Below are positions 56,674-64,000 of a stretch of 64,000 nt of DNA, one piece after another. Under the pieces are notes generated by a model, which saw nothing but the letters and a program-made list of their open reading frames with translations, ran no database searches and had not been told where the DNA came from. Location: NCBI GenBank assembly GCA_963813485.1, contig CAWEZE010000022.1, positions 62,001 to 126,000 of the forward strand, given 5' to 3'. Every line of letters starts with the position of its first letter. Within the stretch, counting starts at the first letter, position 1. A program made the translations under genes and the position numbers. Source of the DNA: DASQUK01 sp963813485. Its GTDB lineage: Bacteria > Actinomycetota > Acidimicrobiia > Acidimicrobiales > VFJN01.

Positions 56674-56880
56674 CTAATCATCGTCGCCGCCGGCTTCGAT
56701 CAGGGCGGCGACCCGCTCGAGGACCTCGACGTCGCCGACGGTCGGGGGGAGACCTTGTGCCTTACGGCTGGCCTCGACGAGGCGGGTGACGGCGGCCTTA
56801 CGGGCCCGGCGGGACGCGGCGCCGCGGGTGCCGAGTTCGGAGAAATGTTGCCGACGTTGTTCGTCGGTGAGCTGGGGCAT
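56674..56880 (-). CDS. Small basic protein, 68 residues
   Basis: ATG 56880 (MPQLTDEQRRQHFSELGTRGAASRRARKAAVTRLVEASRKAQGLPPTVGDVEVLERVAALIEAGG). Basic helix-rich first half, acidic end. No family recognised; part of the element cargo. Confidence 0.5.
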   Translation of the reverse strand: MPQLTDEQRRQHFSELGTRGAASRRARKAAVTRLVEASRKAQGLPPTVGDVEVLERVAALIEAGGDDD

Positions 56881-57021
56881 GCGGGGACCTCACGGTCCCT
56901 CCGCATCCCACAGCGGCGGGTCGAATTCGCACCACGTGCAGGCCGAATCGGATTTCGCTTAACCGTAGTACGTCATTGTGGGTTTGGTGGAATCACCCGA
57001 TCCGCGACCTTCCCTCTGGCT

Positions 57022-57270
57022 CTAGCTTCGGTGAGTCCATCGACCACAACGGGCACGTTCGAGACGGAGTTCCTGACCACAATGCGGGCAGCTCGGAATG
57101 AACGGCCAGGCCTCCGGCTCGTTTCGCAGCGGGGTCGGTTCGTTGTCCCAACGGTCACGGCCGGGGTGCCGTCCCCGAAATCTCATCCACAAGGCGCCGG
57201 TGGAGTCGATATCGACCGACCCAGCCTCGCAGCCTTTGTGGCCGCACACGAACGAGATCAGCCGTTTCAC
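57022..57270 (-). CDS. Zinc-ribbon-like small protein overlapping the recombinase stop
   Basis: GTG 57270 overlaps the recombinase TGA as GTGA. The 82 residues read VKRLISFVCGHKGCEAGSVDIDS, then WPFIPSCPHCGQELRLERARCG. Two cysteine groups (CGHKGC and CPHC) suggest zinc binding. Overlap with the recombinase suggests coupled translation and a functional link. Not recognised as a family. Confidence 0.55.
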   Translation of the reverse strand: MKRLISFVCGHKGCEAGSVDIDSTGALWMRFRGRHPGRDRWDNEPTPLRNEPEAWPFIPSCPHCGQELRLERARCGRWTHRS

Positions 57271-58677
57271 GCCCGCCACTGGATGTCGACGCGGTCGAGG
57301 TCGATGCGGCCGATGCCTTCGACCATCGGCGGCAGCCCGAGCCGCTTCGCCGGATGGATCACGATGCCGATCGAACACGGCAGCGATGACGGCGCGCTGC
57401 CGTTCGATGGTCCAGGGTCGGCCACCGGTCCCGGAGGTTGGCGTCGACGCTGCTCGAGCTGCGGGGTCGACGTCGACGCGACGGCGAGAGCGACCTTGGC
57501 CTCGTCGAGCCGGCGGGCGAGCCCGGCCCGCGCCTTGAGCCACTCGCCGCGGGTGATGCGCTCGGCGCCGTGGTCCTCGGCGAGCGCAGCGAGCTCGGCT
57601 TCGATGCCCTCGATATCGGGCGCCGGTACGACCGCTCGCCGCAGGCGGCCAGCGAGCCGTTCGGCGAGGGCGCCGTCGTCGATCGCCGCGAAGATCATCT
57701 CCGGTATCAGCCGCTCGAGCGGTTCGGCGGCGATCGACAGCGCACCGCACCCGCGGCCGGTCGTCGTCGCCGCGGGCGAGCACCGGTACTCGTAGCCGCG
57801 GTTCCGCCGCTGGTTGGCCCACAGGGTTCGCCCGCACTTCGAGCAGGCGAGCAGCCCGGTCAGCAGGTGCCGGTCAGACGGCGGCCGGCCACGACGCCGA
57901 GTCGCGGCAGCGGCCCTCAGTCGTTCCCACGTGCCACGGTCCAAGATCGGCGGCCACGTCGCGGCGCCGACGATCTCGCCCTGGTAGGAGCGCAGCCCGG
58001 CGACGTGCGGGGAGGTCATAGGTGCGGCGCAGGTTGCCGATCGTCCACTGACGGCCGGTCGTGTTCCGCACCCCGGCGTCGTTGAGCCGGTTCACAACCA
58101 CCCCGAACGATTCCCCGTCGAGGACAGCCGCCGCAGCTTGTCGGAGCGCGTCGGCCTCGTCGGGCACCAGCGCGCTGCGGTCGGCGGTGAGTCCGAACGG
58201 ACGTAGCCCGCCACCAGCCGGCCGGCCCTGGGCGGCACGCTCGCGCTTGACGCGGGAGACCCGCTCACCGATGCGCTCGGACTCGTGGCGGGCGACCGAG
58301 CCGAGGATGCGAGCGATCATGCGCCCGGACGCGGTCGCCATGTCGACGTCGCCGGCCTTCACGGTCGCGACCTCGACGCCGGCGCCCTGCACAGCGTCGA
58401 TGAGGTCATCGAGGTCGGCCAGGCGCCGGTAGAGCCGGTCCGGGTGGTAGGCGACCACGGCGACCAGGCGCCCGGCGCGGAGGTCGGCCAGCAGCCGGTC
58501 GTACTCGGGTCGGCGCCGGGCCCGGAACGCCGAGAGGTCGTTGTCGCAGTACTCGGTGATCTGGGCGTCGGGCCACCGTTCGGCGGCGAGCTGCCGGCAG
58601 TCGGCGAGCTGCCGGGCGACGCCCTCACCGTCGCGGCGGTCGAGGCTGATCCTTGCGTACACCCCAACGGTAGACAT
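57267..58677 (-). CDS. Large serine recombinase (integrase), three frameshifts
   Basis: ATG 58677 starts MSTVGVYARISLDRRDGEG with the catalytic Ser in the resolvase fold, then DNDLSAFRARRRPEYDRLLADLRAGRLVAVV and ARILGSVARHESERIGERVSR. The recombinase domain continues across a switch near 58015-58022 (TSPHVAGLRSYQGEIVG, WPPILDRGTW), with a zinc ribbon CSKCGRTLWANQ...GCGALSIAA and coiled coil. Two further compensating switches lie near 57440 and 57375 around TIERQRAVIAAVFDR. The end is VEGIGRIDLDRVDIQW. Corrected length is about 469 residues. It sits at the right edge of the accessory region. Confidence 0.8.
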
Positions 58678-58767
58678 ACAGTGACAATAACAGAGTCATC
58701 TTCACAATCGTCACGCGGCCATCATGGCGTTCCGTCGGCGGTCGCGTGCAACACGCCGCGGACGGGC

Positions 58768-59581
58768 TCAGCGGGACGCCGCGGGCTCCACGCCGGCAAA
58801 CACGTCGTGATCGCGGTGGCCCGCCGGCACACCCCGCCGGATGTAGAACTCGGTGCCCATGGCGGCCCGGAAGGCTTCGGGCGGCATGGCCAGGAACAGG
58901 CCGGTGTCGTGGACCTGGCTGGCGTGGGCGGCGATCGCCGCCCGCTTGCGATCGAGGAAGTCGCCCACGTCGACCACGGTCGTGATCGCCTCGTCGGGCA
59001 CGCCGAAGATGACCGACTCGTCCTCGAGGTCGGGCGCGTCGCCGATCTGTTGGCCGGCGGCCGCCGCCTCGGCGATGAGGGCCTTGACGTGCGCCCGGCT
59101 GATGGTCGCCTCGAGCACGTGCGGCGTGCCGGCCAGCTCGGCGGCCCGGCTGCCCACCCGATGGACCTGGATGTGGTCGGGGTGGCCGTAGTTGCCGTTC
59201 TCGTCGTAGATGGTGAGGACGTCGGCCGACTCCTCCCGCAGGATCCCCGCGACCCGGGCCGCAGCCTCCTCGACGTCGGCGCGCCAGAAGCACCGGGGAT
59301 CGTCGTTGTCGGGCGTGCCCATCATCCCCGAGTCCCGGTAGCCCAGCCACGCCACCCGGTGGACCCCCAGCGCCTCGGCCGACCGCATGCGCCTCGGCCA
59401 TCCGCCGCTCGACCAGCGACTCCCCCGGCTCGAGCAGGCCATCGGGCGCCTCGCCCACCTCGCCCCGGGTCGCGTACACCACCACCACGCGGTGGCCGTC
59501 GTGCACGGCCTTGGCCAGCGAACCCGACTGCAGCAGGCACTCGTCGTCGGGATGGGCGTGGAACGCGACCAGGGTTGCCAT
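58768..59581 (-). CDS. LmbE/PIG-L family deacetylase, mycothiol conjugate amidase-like (frameshifted)
   Basis: Zinc amidase family that includes MshB and Mca of mycothiol metabolism. ATG 59581 starts MATLVAFHAHPDDECLLQSGSLAKAV with the zinc motif AHPDDE. The C-terminal frame includes YDENGNYGHPDHIQVHRVGSR with HPDH and DYLDRK-like FLDRKRAAIAAHASQV. The N-terminal part and the rest are in different frames, joined near 59385-59400 (VERRMAEA to RSAEALGVHRVAWLGYRDSGM). Corrected length is about 270 residues. Mca-like rather than MshB-like by the C-terminal region, but this needs phylogeny. Confidence 0.82.
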
Positions 59582-59622
59582 GGGCAGCATTGTGGCGGGG
59601 GCCGCCGACGATATGGCACCCG

Positions 59623-60765
59623 TCAGGCGATGGCGCCCGCCTCGCGCAGCTTGGCGACCCGGTCGGCGTCGAAGCCGGCCGCCGCCAGGATCTCGTCGGT
59701 GTGCTGGCCGGCGTGTGGCGGCGGCGACGAGATCTCGGGCGCGGTACGGCTGAACCGGGGCGCCGGCCCCGGCTGGCGGATGCCGGCGACCTCGACGAAC
59801 GTGCGGCGATCGACGTTGTGGGGGTGCTCGATCGCCTCGGGGATCGACAGGACCGGGGCGAAGCACACGTCGGTGCCCTCCATCAGCTCGGACCACTCGT
59901 CCCGGGTCTTGGTCTTGAAGATCGCCGCCAGCCGCTCCTTGAGCGCCGGCCACTGCACCCGGTCGTGCTGCCAGGGCAGCTCCTCGCCCTCGAGCCCGGT
60001 GAGCCGGAGCAGCTCCGCATAGAACTGGGGCTCGATCGAGCCGATCGACACGTACTTGCCGTCCGCCGTCTCGTAGACGTTGTAGAAGTGGGCGCCGGTG
60101 TCGAGCATGTTGGTGCCACGCTCGTCGTCCCATATCCCCATCGCCCGCAGCGCGTGGGTCATGGTCATGAGCACGGCGGCGCCGTCGACCATGGCGGTGT
60201 CGACCACCTGGCCCTGTCCCGAGCGCTGCGCCTCGAGCACGCCGCACACGACGCCGAAGGCGAGCAGCATGCCCCCACCGCCGTAGTCGCCGATGAGGTT
60301 GAGCGGCGGGACCGGGGCCTCGCCTCGTCGTCCGATGGGATCGAGCGCGCCTGCCAAGGCGATGTAGTTGATGTCGTGGCCCGCCGCCCCCGCCAGCGGG
60401 CCGTCCTGGCCCCACCCCGTCATCCGGCCGTAGACCAGCCTGGGGTTGCGCGCCAGGCATTCGTCGGGGCCGATGCCCAGCCGCTCGGCCACCCCGGGGC
60501 GGAAGCCCTCGATGAGGGCGTCCGCCTGCTCGACCAGGTCGAGCACCACGGCGACGCCATCCGGGTTCTTCAGGTCGACACCGATCGATCGACGCCCCCG
60601 GTTGTTCAGGTCGGCGGGGGGGCTGGCCGGATCGCCACCGGCCACGTTCTCGGCCCGGTCGACCCTGATGACCTCGGCCCCCATGTCGGCCAGCATCATG
60701 GCGCAGAACGGGCCGGGCCCGATCCCGGCGATCTCGACGACGGTGATTCCAGCCAGGGGTCCCAT
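59623..60765 (-). CDS. CaiB/BaiF family CoA-transferase (alpha-methylacyl-CoA racemase-like)
   Basis: Class III CoA-transferase fold. ATG 60765 (MGPLAGITVVEIAGIGPGPFCAMMLADMGAEVIRVDR) gives 380 residues. Also seen: NNRGRRSIGVDLKNPDG, EGFRPGVAERLGIGPDE, TGWGQDGPLAGAAGHDINYIALAG and the catalytic-Asp region VVDTAMVDGAAVL. The pattern is closest to alpha-methylacyl-CoA racemases, but substrate is not certain. Lies 23 bases after the alpha/beta hydrolase gene. Confidence 0.88.
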   Translation of the reverse strand: MGPLAGITVVEIAGIGPGPFCAMMLADMGAEVIRVDRAENVAGGDPASPPADLNNRGRRSIGVDLKNPDGVAVVLDLVEQADALIEGFRPGVAERLGIGPDECLARNPRLVYGRMTGWGQDGPLAGAAGHDINYIALAGALDPIGRRGEAPVPPLNLIGDYGGGGMLLAFGVVCGVLEAQRSGQGQVVDTAMVDGAAVLMTMTHALRAMGIWDDERGTNMLDTGAHFYNVYETADGKYVSIGSIEPQFYAELLRLTGLEGEELPWQHDRVQWPALKERLAAIFKTKTRDEWSELMEGTDVCFAPVLSIPEAIEHPHNVDRRTFVEVAGIRQPGPAPRFSRTAPEISSPPPHAGQHTDEILAAAGFDADRVAKLREAGAIA

Positions 60766-60788
60766 CGAGGCGTCCTCCGTGCGTTGGT

Positions 60789-61685
60789 CTAGGCGGTTGG
60801 CTGGTGCTGGGCACAGTGGTCGCAGATGGCGTCCACCAGGGTCGGCCACAGCGGCCGGGGCAGGTCGTGGCCCATGCCGTCGACCATCAACAGCTTGGCA
60901 TCGGGGATCACCTCGGCGGTGCGCTCGCCACCCGACGGCTGGACCAGCGTGTCGGCGGTGCCGTGGATCACCAGCGACGGGATGGCGACGGTGGCCAAAC
61001 CGGAGGACCGGCTGCCCGAGGCGAGGATCGCGGCCAGCTGCCGGGCGACGCCCAAGGGTTCGTGGCCGCGGTCCCAGGACTCGCCGGCCAGCTGCCGGAG
61101 ATGGTCCTCGTCGAACAGGCCAGGGCTACCCCACACGTGGGCTTGGCGGACGGCCCCGTCCTGGGCCTCCTCGCGGGTCTGCGCCGGGGGCGCGACGAGC
61201 GCCGCCATCGCCTCTGCGGTCGGGTGGCCGACGTCGCTGTCGCCGGTGGTGGACATGATCGAGGTCAGGGTCATCACTCGTGCGGGGTGGGCCAGGGCGA
61301 TCGACTGGGCGATCATCCCGCCCATCGACACGCCCACGACATGGGCCCGGTCCACGCCGAGATGGTCGAGGAGGCCGACGGCGTCGTCGGCCATGTCGGA
61401 CAACAGGTAGGGCACCGGGGGCGGCGGCGAACCGGACGCCTCCGACGTCAACAGCCGGAAAACGTCGACCCCACCCTCGTGGTGGGTGGACAGTCCGACG
61501 TCGCGGTTGTCGAAGCGAACGACATGGAATCCGCGCTCAGCGATGAGGCTGCACAGCTCGGGATCCCACTGGATCAGCTGACCCCCCAGGCCCATCACGA
61601 GCAACACGGTGGGATCTGACGGGTCGCCCATCGTGTCGTAGCAGATCTCGATCCCGTTGGCCTTGGCGATCGGCAGTTGGCTCAT
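60789..61685 (-). CDS. Alpha/beta hydrolase
   Basis: ATG 61685 (MSQLPIAKANGIEICYDTMGDPSDPTVLLVMGLGGQLIQWD) gives 298 residues. Nucleophile elbow GVSMGGMIAQ, acid in VIHGTADTLVQPSGG, His in DGMGHDLPRPLWP. General hydrolase of the esterase/haloperoxidase-like group; substrate unknown. Divergent from the LLM oxidoreductase over a palindrome-containing gap. Confidence 0.85.
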   Translation of the reverse strand: MSQLPIAKANGIEICYDTMGDPSDPTVLLVMGLGGQLIQWDPELCSLIAERGFHVVRFDNRDVGLSTHHEGGVDVFRLLTSEASGSPPPPVPYLLSDMADDAVGLLDHLGVDRAHVVGVSMGGMIAQSIALAHPARVMTLTSIMSTTGDSDVGHPTAEAMAALVAPPAQTREEAQDGAVRQAHVWGSPGLFDEDHLRQLAGESWDRGHEPLGVARQLAAILASGSRSSGLATVAIPSLVIHGTADTLVQPSGGERTAEVIPDAKLLMVDGMGHDLPRPLWPTLVDAICDHCAQHQPTA

Positions 61686-61704
61686 GGCGCCATGGTGTTG
61701 CCTC

Positions 61705-61720
61705 TTGACCGGCGGGTCAA
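61705..61720. promoter_or_regulatory. Palindromic operator-like site in a divergent promoter
   Basis: TTGACC-ggcg-GGTCAA, perfect 6-bp arms. Each arm is itself a -35-like TTGACC facing outward on its own strand. It lies in the 60-base gap between the hydrolase (minus) and LLM oxidoreductase (plus) genes. Probably a regulator-binding site; no regulator gene is adjacent. Confidence 0.5.
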
Positions 61721-61745
61721 GCGGGGTTCGTGCCACCATCAACTC

Positions 61746-62648
61746 GTGCCCACCTTCGGCGTCCACACGGGGCTGCAGAACACGACGGTGGCCGACCTCC
61801 GCAGCCTGTGGCGGCGGGCAGAGGACGCCGGCTTCGACGCCATCACCGTCTGGGACCACCTGTACTCGTCGGACCTCAGCGCGTACGAGTGCCACGAGGC
61901 GGTTGCCATGCACGCCGCCCTCGCCTGCGCCACGACCCGGGTGCGCTGCGGCTGCCTCGTCTACTGCGTCGGCTTCCGGCACCCGGGCGTCCTGGCCAAA
62001 GCCGTCGCCACCATCGATCACCTTTCCGGTGGGCGTGCGGAGATCGGCCTCGGCGCCGGGTGGGCCGAGGCGGAGTACGCGGCGTACGGCTTTCGGTTCC
62101 CGCCCGCCGGCGAGCGGCTGGACCTGTTGGACGAGGCGGCCGGCGCCATCCGCAGCCTGCTGCACGACGGGAAGGCGGACGTGGCCGGCACGCACGTGCG
62201 GTTGCGCGACGCGCGGCTCGAACCTCGGCCGGTCCAGCCGCACCTGCCGATCTGGATCGGGGGCGCCGGCGAACGGCGCACGGCCCGCATCGTCGCTCGC
62301 CACGGCGACGGCTGGAACGTGCCCTTCGTCGCCGCCGACGTGCTGGCTCACAAGCGCAGGGCCCTCGTCGAGCACTGCGCCGCGGAAGACCGCGATCCCG
62401 GCGGAGTGCGGATCGGCGTCAACGTCGTCTTCTGCGACGACGAGGCGTCGCTGGCCGCCCAGTTCGGGCCCCGCGCCGACGCCGTGCGGCCGGGCGCCGT
62501 GGTGGGAACCAGCGTCGACCAGGCCACCGACGCCCTCGGCCGCTACCTGGCCGCCGGCGCCGACCAGATCAACGTGGCCCTCCGGGCTCCATGGAATCAT
62601 GGCGCGCTCGATCGGGCGGCTGAGGCCGCCGCGGCCGCGGTGCGGTAG
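61746..62648 (+). CDS. LLM-class F420-type oxidoreductase
   Basis: Luciferase-like TIM-barrel oxidoreductase, probably using F420 in an actinomycete. GTG 61746 (VPTFGVHTGLQNTTVADLRSLWRRAEDAGFDAITVWDHLY) gives 300 residues. Also DHLSGGRAEIGLGAGWAEAEY and LPIWIGGAGERRTARIVARHGDGWNV. Substrate unknown. Upstream frames starting at 61657 or 61677 lack family support. Confidence 0.88.
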   Translation: MPTFGVHTGLQNTTVADLRSLWRRAEDAGFDAITVWDHLYSSDLSAYECHEAVAMHAALACATTRVRCGCLVYCVGFRHPGVLAKAVATIDHLSGGRAEIGLGAGWAEAEYAAYGFRFPPAGERLDLLDEAAGAIRSLLHDGKADVAGTHVRLRDARLEPRPVQPHLPIWIGGAGERRTARIVARHGDGWNVPFVAADVLAHKRRALVEHCAAEDRDPGGVRIGVNVVFCDDEASLAAQFGPRADAVRPGAVVGTSVDQATDALGRYLAAGADQINVALRAPWNHGALDRAAEAAAAAVR

Positions 62649-62699
62649 GCCCGAGCACCGGTACGGACGGCAGGACGGCAGCAGGACGCGAGGCAGCGC

Positions 62700-63557
62700 A
62701 TGTCCGATCACCGCATCGACGAGCTGAGCGGGGCCGCAGTCGTGGTCGCGGGCGGCCGCCAGCAGCGCCCCCATCGGCCGTCGACAGCCTGCCCCTTCTG
62801 CGTCGGCGGGCTGGAGGCACCCGAGCCATACGACGTGAAGGCCTTCGCCAACCGCTGGCCGTCGTTCCCCGACGGCCGTAGCGAGGTGGTGCTCTACACG
62901 CCCGAGCACGACGCCAGCTTCCCCGACCTGGGGACGCGGGGCGCCCTGCGGGTCGTCGACCTGTGGACCGACCGCACGGCCGCCCTGGGGGCACGCGACG
63001 ACGTCGCCTATGTGCTCGTGTTCGAGAACCGGGGCGTGGAGGTCGGCGCCACGATCTCGCACCCGCACGGACAGATCTACGCCTACGACGAGGTGCCCGC
63101 GGTCCCGTTGACGGAACTGCGGCGGACCGCGAGGGGCGACTGTCCCTTGTGCGCGCCGCGCGACCCGGCGCTCGAGGTCGCCGCGGCTGCCGACTGGCGC
63201 GCCTGGGTGCCGACCGCCAGCGCCTACCCCTACGGAATGCTCCTGGCGCCCGACGTCCACCGCGCCGACCTGCCATCGCTCGACGGCCCGCAGCGCGACG
63301 GCCTGGCCGACCTCCTGGTCGACGTGCTGGCCCGCCTGGACCGGCTGTTCGACGCCCCACTCCCCTACATGATGTGGATCCACCAACGGCCCACGGACGG
63401 CGGTCCGTGGCCCGAGGCCCACCTCCATGTGCATATCGTCTCGCCGATGCGATCGCCCGACGTCCAGCGCTACGTGGCCGCCGGCGAGCTGGGCAGCGGT
63501 GTGTTCGTCAACCCGGTGGCCCCCGAGGATGCCGCCGCGGCACTGCGAGGAGCGTGA
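62700..63557 (+). CDS. galT: Galactose-1-phosphate uridylyltransferase (short form)
   Basis: Leloir pathway: exchanges UMP between UDP-glucose and Gal-1-P. The 285 residues have CPFCVGG (zinc ligands), NRWPSFPD, the catalytic HPHGQIYAYDEVP with the nucleophilic His, a second Cys pair CPLC, and HLHVHIVSPM. About 50-60 residues shorter than E. coli GalT, mostly at the N-terminus. Its TGA overlaps the galK ATG (TGATG). Confidence 0.92.
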   Translation: MSDHRIDELSGAAVVVAGGRQQRPHRPSTACPFCVGGLEAPEPYDVKAFANRWPSFPDGRSEVVLYTPEHDASFPDLGTRGALRVVDLWTDRTAALGARDDVAYVLVFENRGVEVGATISHPHGQIYAYDEVPAVPLTELRRTARGDCPLCAPRDPALEVAAAADWRAWVPTASAYPYGMLLAPDVHRADLPSLDGPQRDGLADLLVDVLARLDRLFDAPLPYMMWIHQRPTDGGPWPEAHLHVHIVSPMRSPDVQRYVAAGELGSGVFVNPVAPEDAAAALRGA

Positions 63558-64000
63558 TGGGACTGCGATCGTGGGCGCCGGGACGGGTCAACCTGATCGG
63601 CGACCACACCGACTACATGGGAGGCCTCGTCCTGCCGCTGGCCATCGGCCTCGGCACCGAGATCACCGGCGACCGGGGTGGCAACTGGGTCATGCTGGGA
63701 TCGGAGCGGTTCGACGGCGTGGCCGAGATAGCGCTGGACGGCGGCGACGACCCGGCCAAGGTGGAGCCGCCGTGGGCCCGGTACGTGGCGGCCGTGGTGG
63801 CCGAGCTGCGGCCCGACAACGGGCTCGTCGGCATGGTCCAGTCGGAGCTGCCGCCGGGCAGCGGGCTGGCCTCGAGCGCGGCGCTGGAGGTGGCGCTCGC
63901 CGCCGCGCTGGGCGCCGACCTCGACGACCCCGTCGGCGTTGCCGAGGCATGCCAGCGGGCCGAGCAGCGAGCCGTCGGCGTGCCCTGCGGGATCATGGAC
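63557..64000 (+). CDS. galK: Galactokinase, 3' end outside the window
   Basis: ATG 63557 starts GLRSWAPGRVNLIGDHTDYMGGLVLPLAIGLGTE with the galactokinase signature GRVNLIGDHTDY. GHMP motif 2 reads LPPGSGLASSAALEVALAAALG, and the visible part ends GVPCGIMD at the window edge. 148 codons are visible of an expected 370-390. Coupled to galT. Confidence 0.95.
   Translation, partial: MGLRSWAPGRVNLIGDHTDYMGGLVLPLAIGLGTEITGDRGGNWVMLGSERFDGVAEIALDGGDDPAKVEPPWARYVAAVVAELRPDNGLVGMVQSELPPGSGLASSAALEVALAAALGADLDDPVGVAEACQRAEQRAVGVPCGIMD

Noticed and set aside
58285..60792. An 835-residue plus-strand open frame
   Set aside because: Shadow across the recombinase, deacetylase and CoA-transferase genes; those carry clear motifs on the minus strand and this frame has none.

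Overview
The window is a high-GC chromosomal segment of an actinomycete, most likely of the class Acidimicrobiia. This rests on gene order and gene content, not on a database match. The left two thirds is a dense, almost wholly minus-strand block of conserved housekeeping genes in the order usual for that group. Lineage hints are the DUF2469 and YlxR/YlxP proteins, a WhiG-type sigma factor, GTP-dependent PEP carboxykinase, a mycothiol-type amidase, F420-type oxidoreductases, long Ala/Glu/Lys-rich tails on S2, S16, IF-2 and NusA, and many GTG/TTG starts.

Layout: 0-5.6 kb, ylxP(partial)-infB-ylxR-nusA-rimP. 5.7-17 kb, proS, a secreted protein, ispG, rseP, dxr, cdsA, frr, pyrH, tsf, rpsB. 17-24 kb, a degenerate-M23/lipase fusion, whiG, xerC, dprA, comM. 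24-30.6 kb, yraN, DUF2469, rplS, trmD, rimM, khpA, rpsP, ffh, a BON protein, ftsY. 30.6-31.4 kb, a structured intergenic region with hairpins and tandem repeats. 31.4-40.5 kb, smc, a mutM-like gene, rnc, acpP, plsX, rpmF, DUF177, a coiled-coil protein, coaD, rsmD. 40.6-52.2 kb, an enoyl-CoA hydratase homologue, recG, a fakA-like gene, rpmB, a secreted serine protease, a CSD-like protein, pckG and small genes. 52.2-58.7 kb, accessory DNA with two broken methyltransferase genes and a small element carrying a serine recombinase. 58.8-64 kb, an LmbE/Mca-type deacetylase, a CaiB-type CoA-transferase, an alpha/beta hydrolase, an LLM oxidoreductase, galT and galK (cut by the window end).

The core genes form a translation and envelope-growth programme: initiation, elongation and recycling factors, rRNA and tRNA modification, the SRP pathway, MEP isoprenoid and phospholipid precursors, chromosome condensation and DNA uptake/recombination. 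Translational coupling is common (dxr/rseP, comM/dprA, rpsP/khpA, fakA/recG, rnc/mutM, recombinase/zinc protein, galT/galK).

Two things stand out. First, two adjacent micro-ORFs (51970-52086 and 52097-52207), each with its own Shine-Dalgarno, encode short export-signal-like peptides. If cut after the A of VQA/VLA they would release the octapeptides GITYNFLD and GITASALD. This is my best candidate for an undescribed system. Second, at least ten genes, several of them essential, are interrupted by one-base shifts. In the S16 tail, imperfect internal repeats show single bases missing, so I suspect consensus-sequence errors more than biology; the same caution applies to the apparent pseudogenes at 53-58.7 kb.
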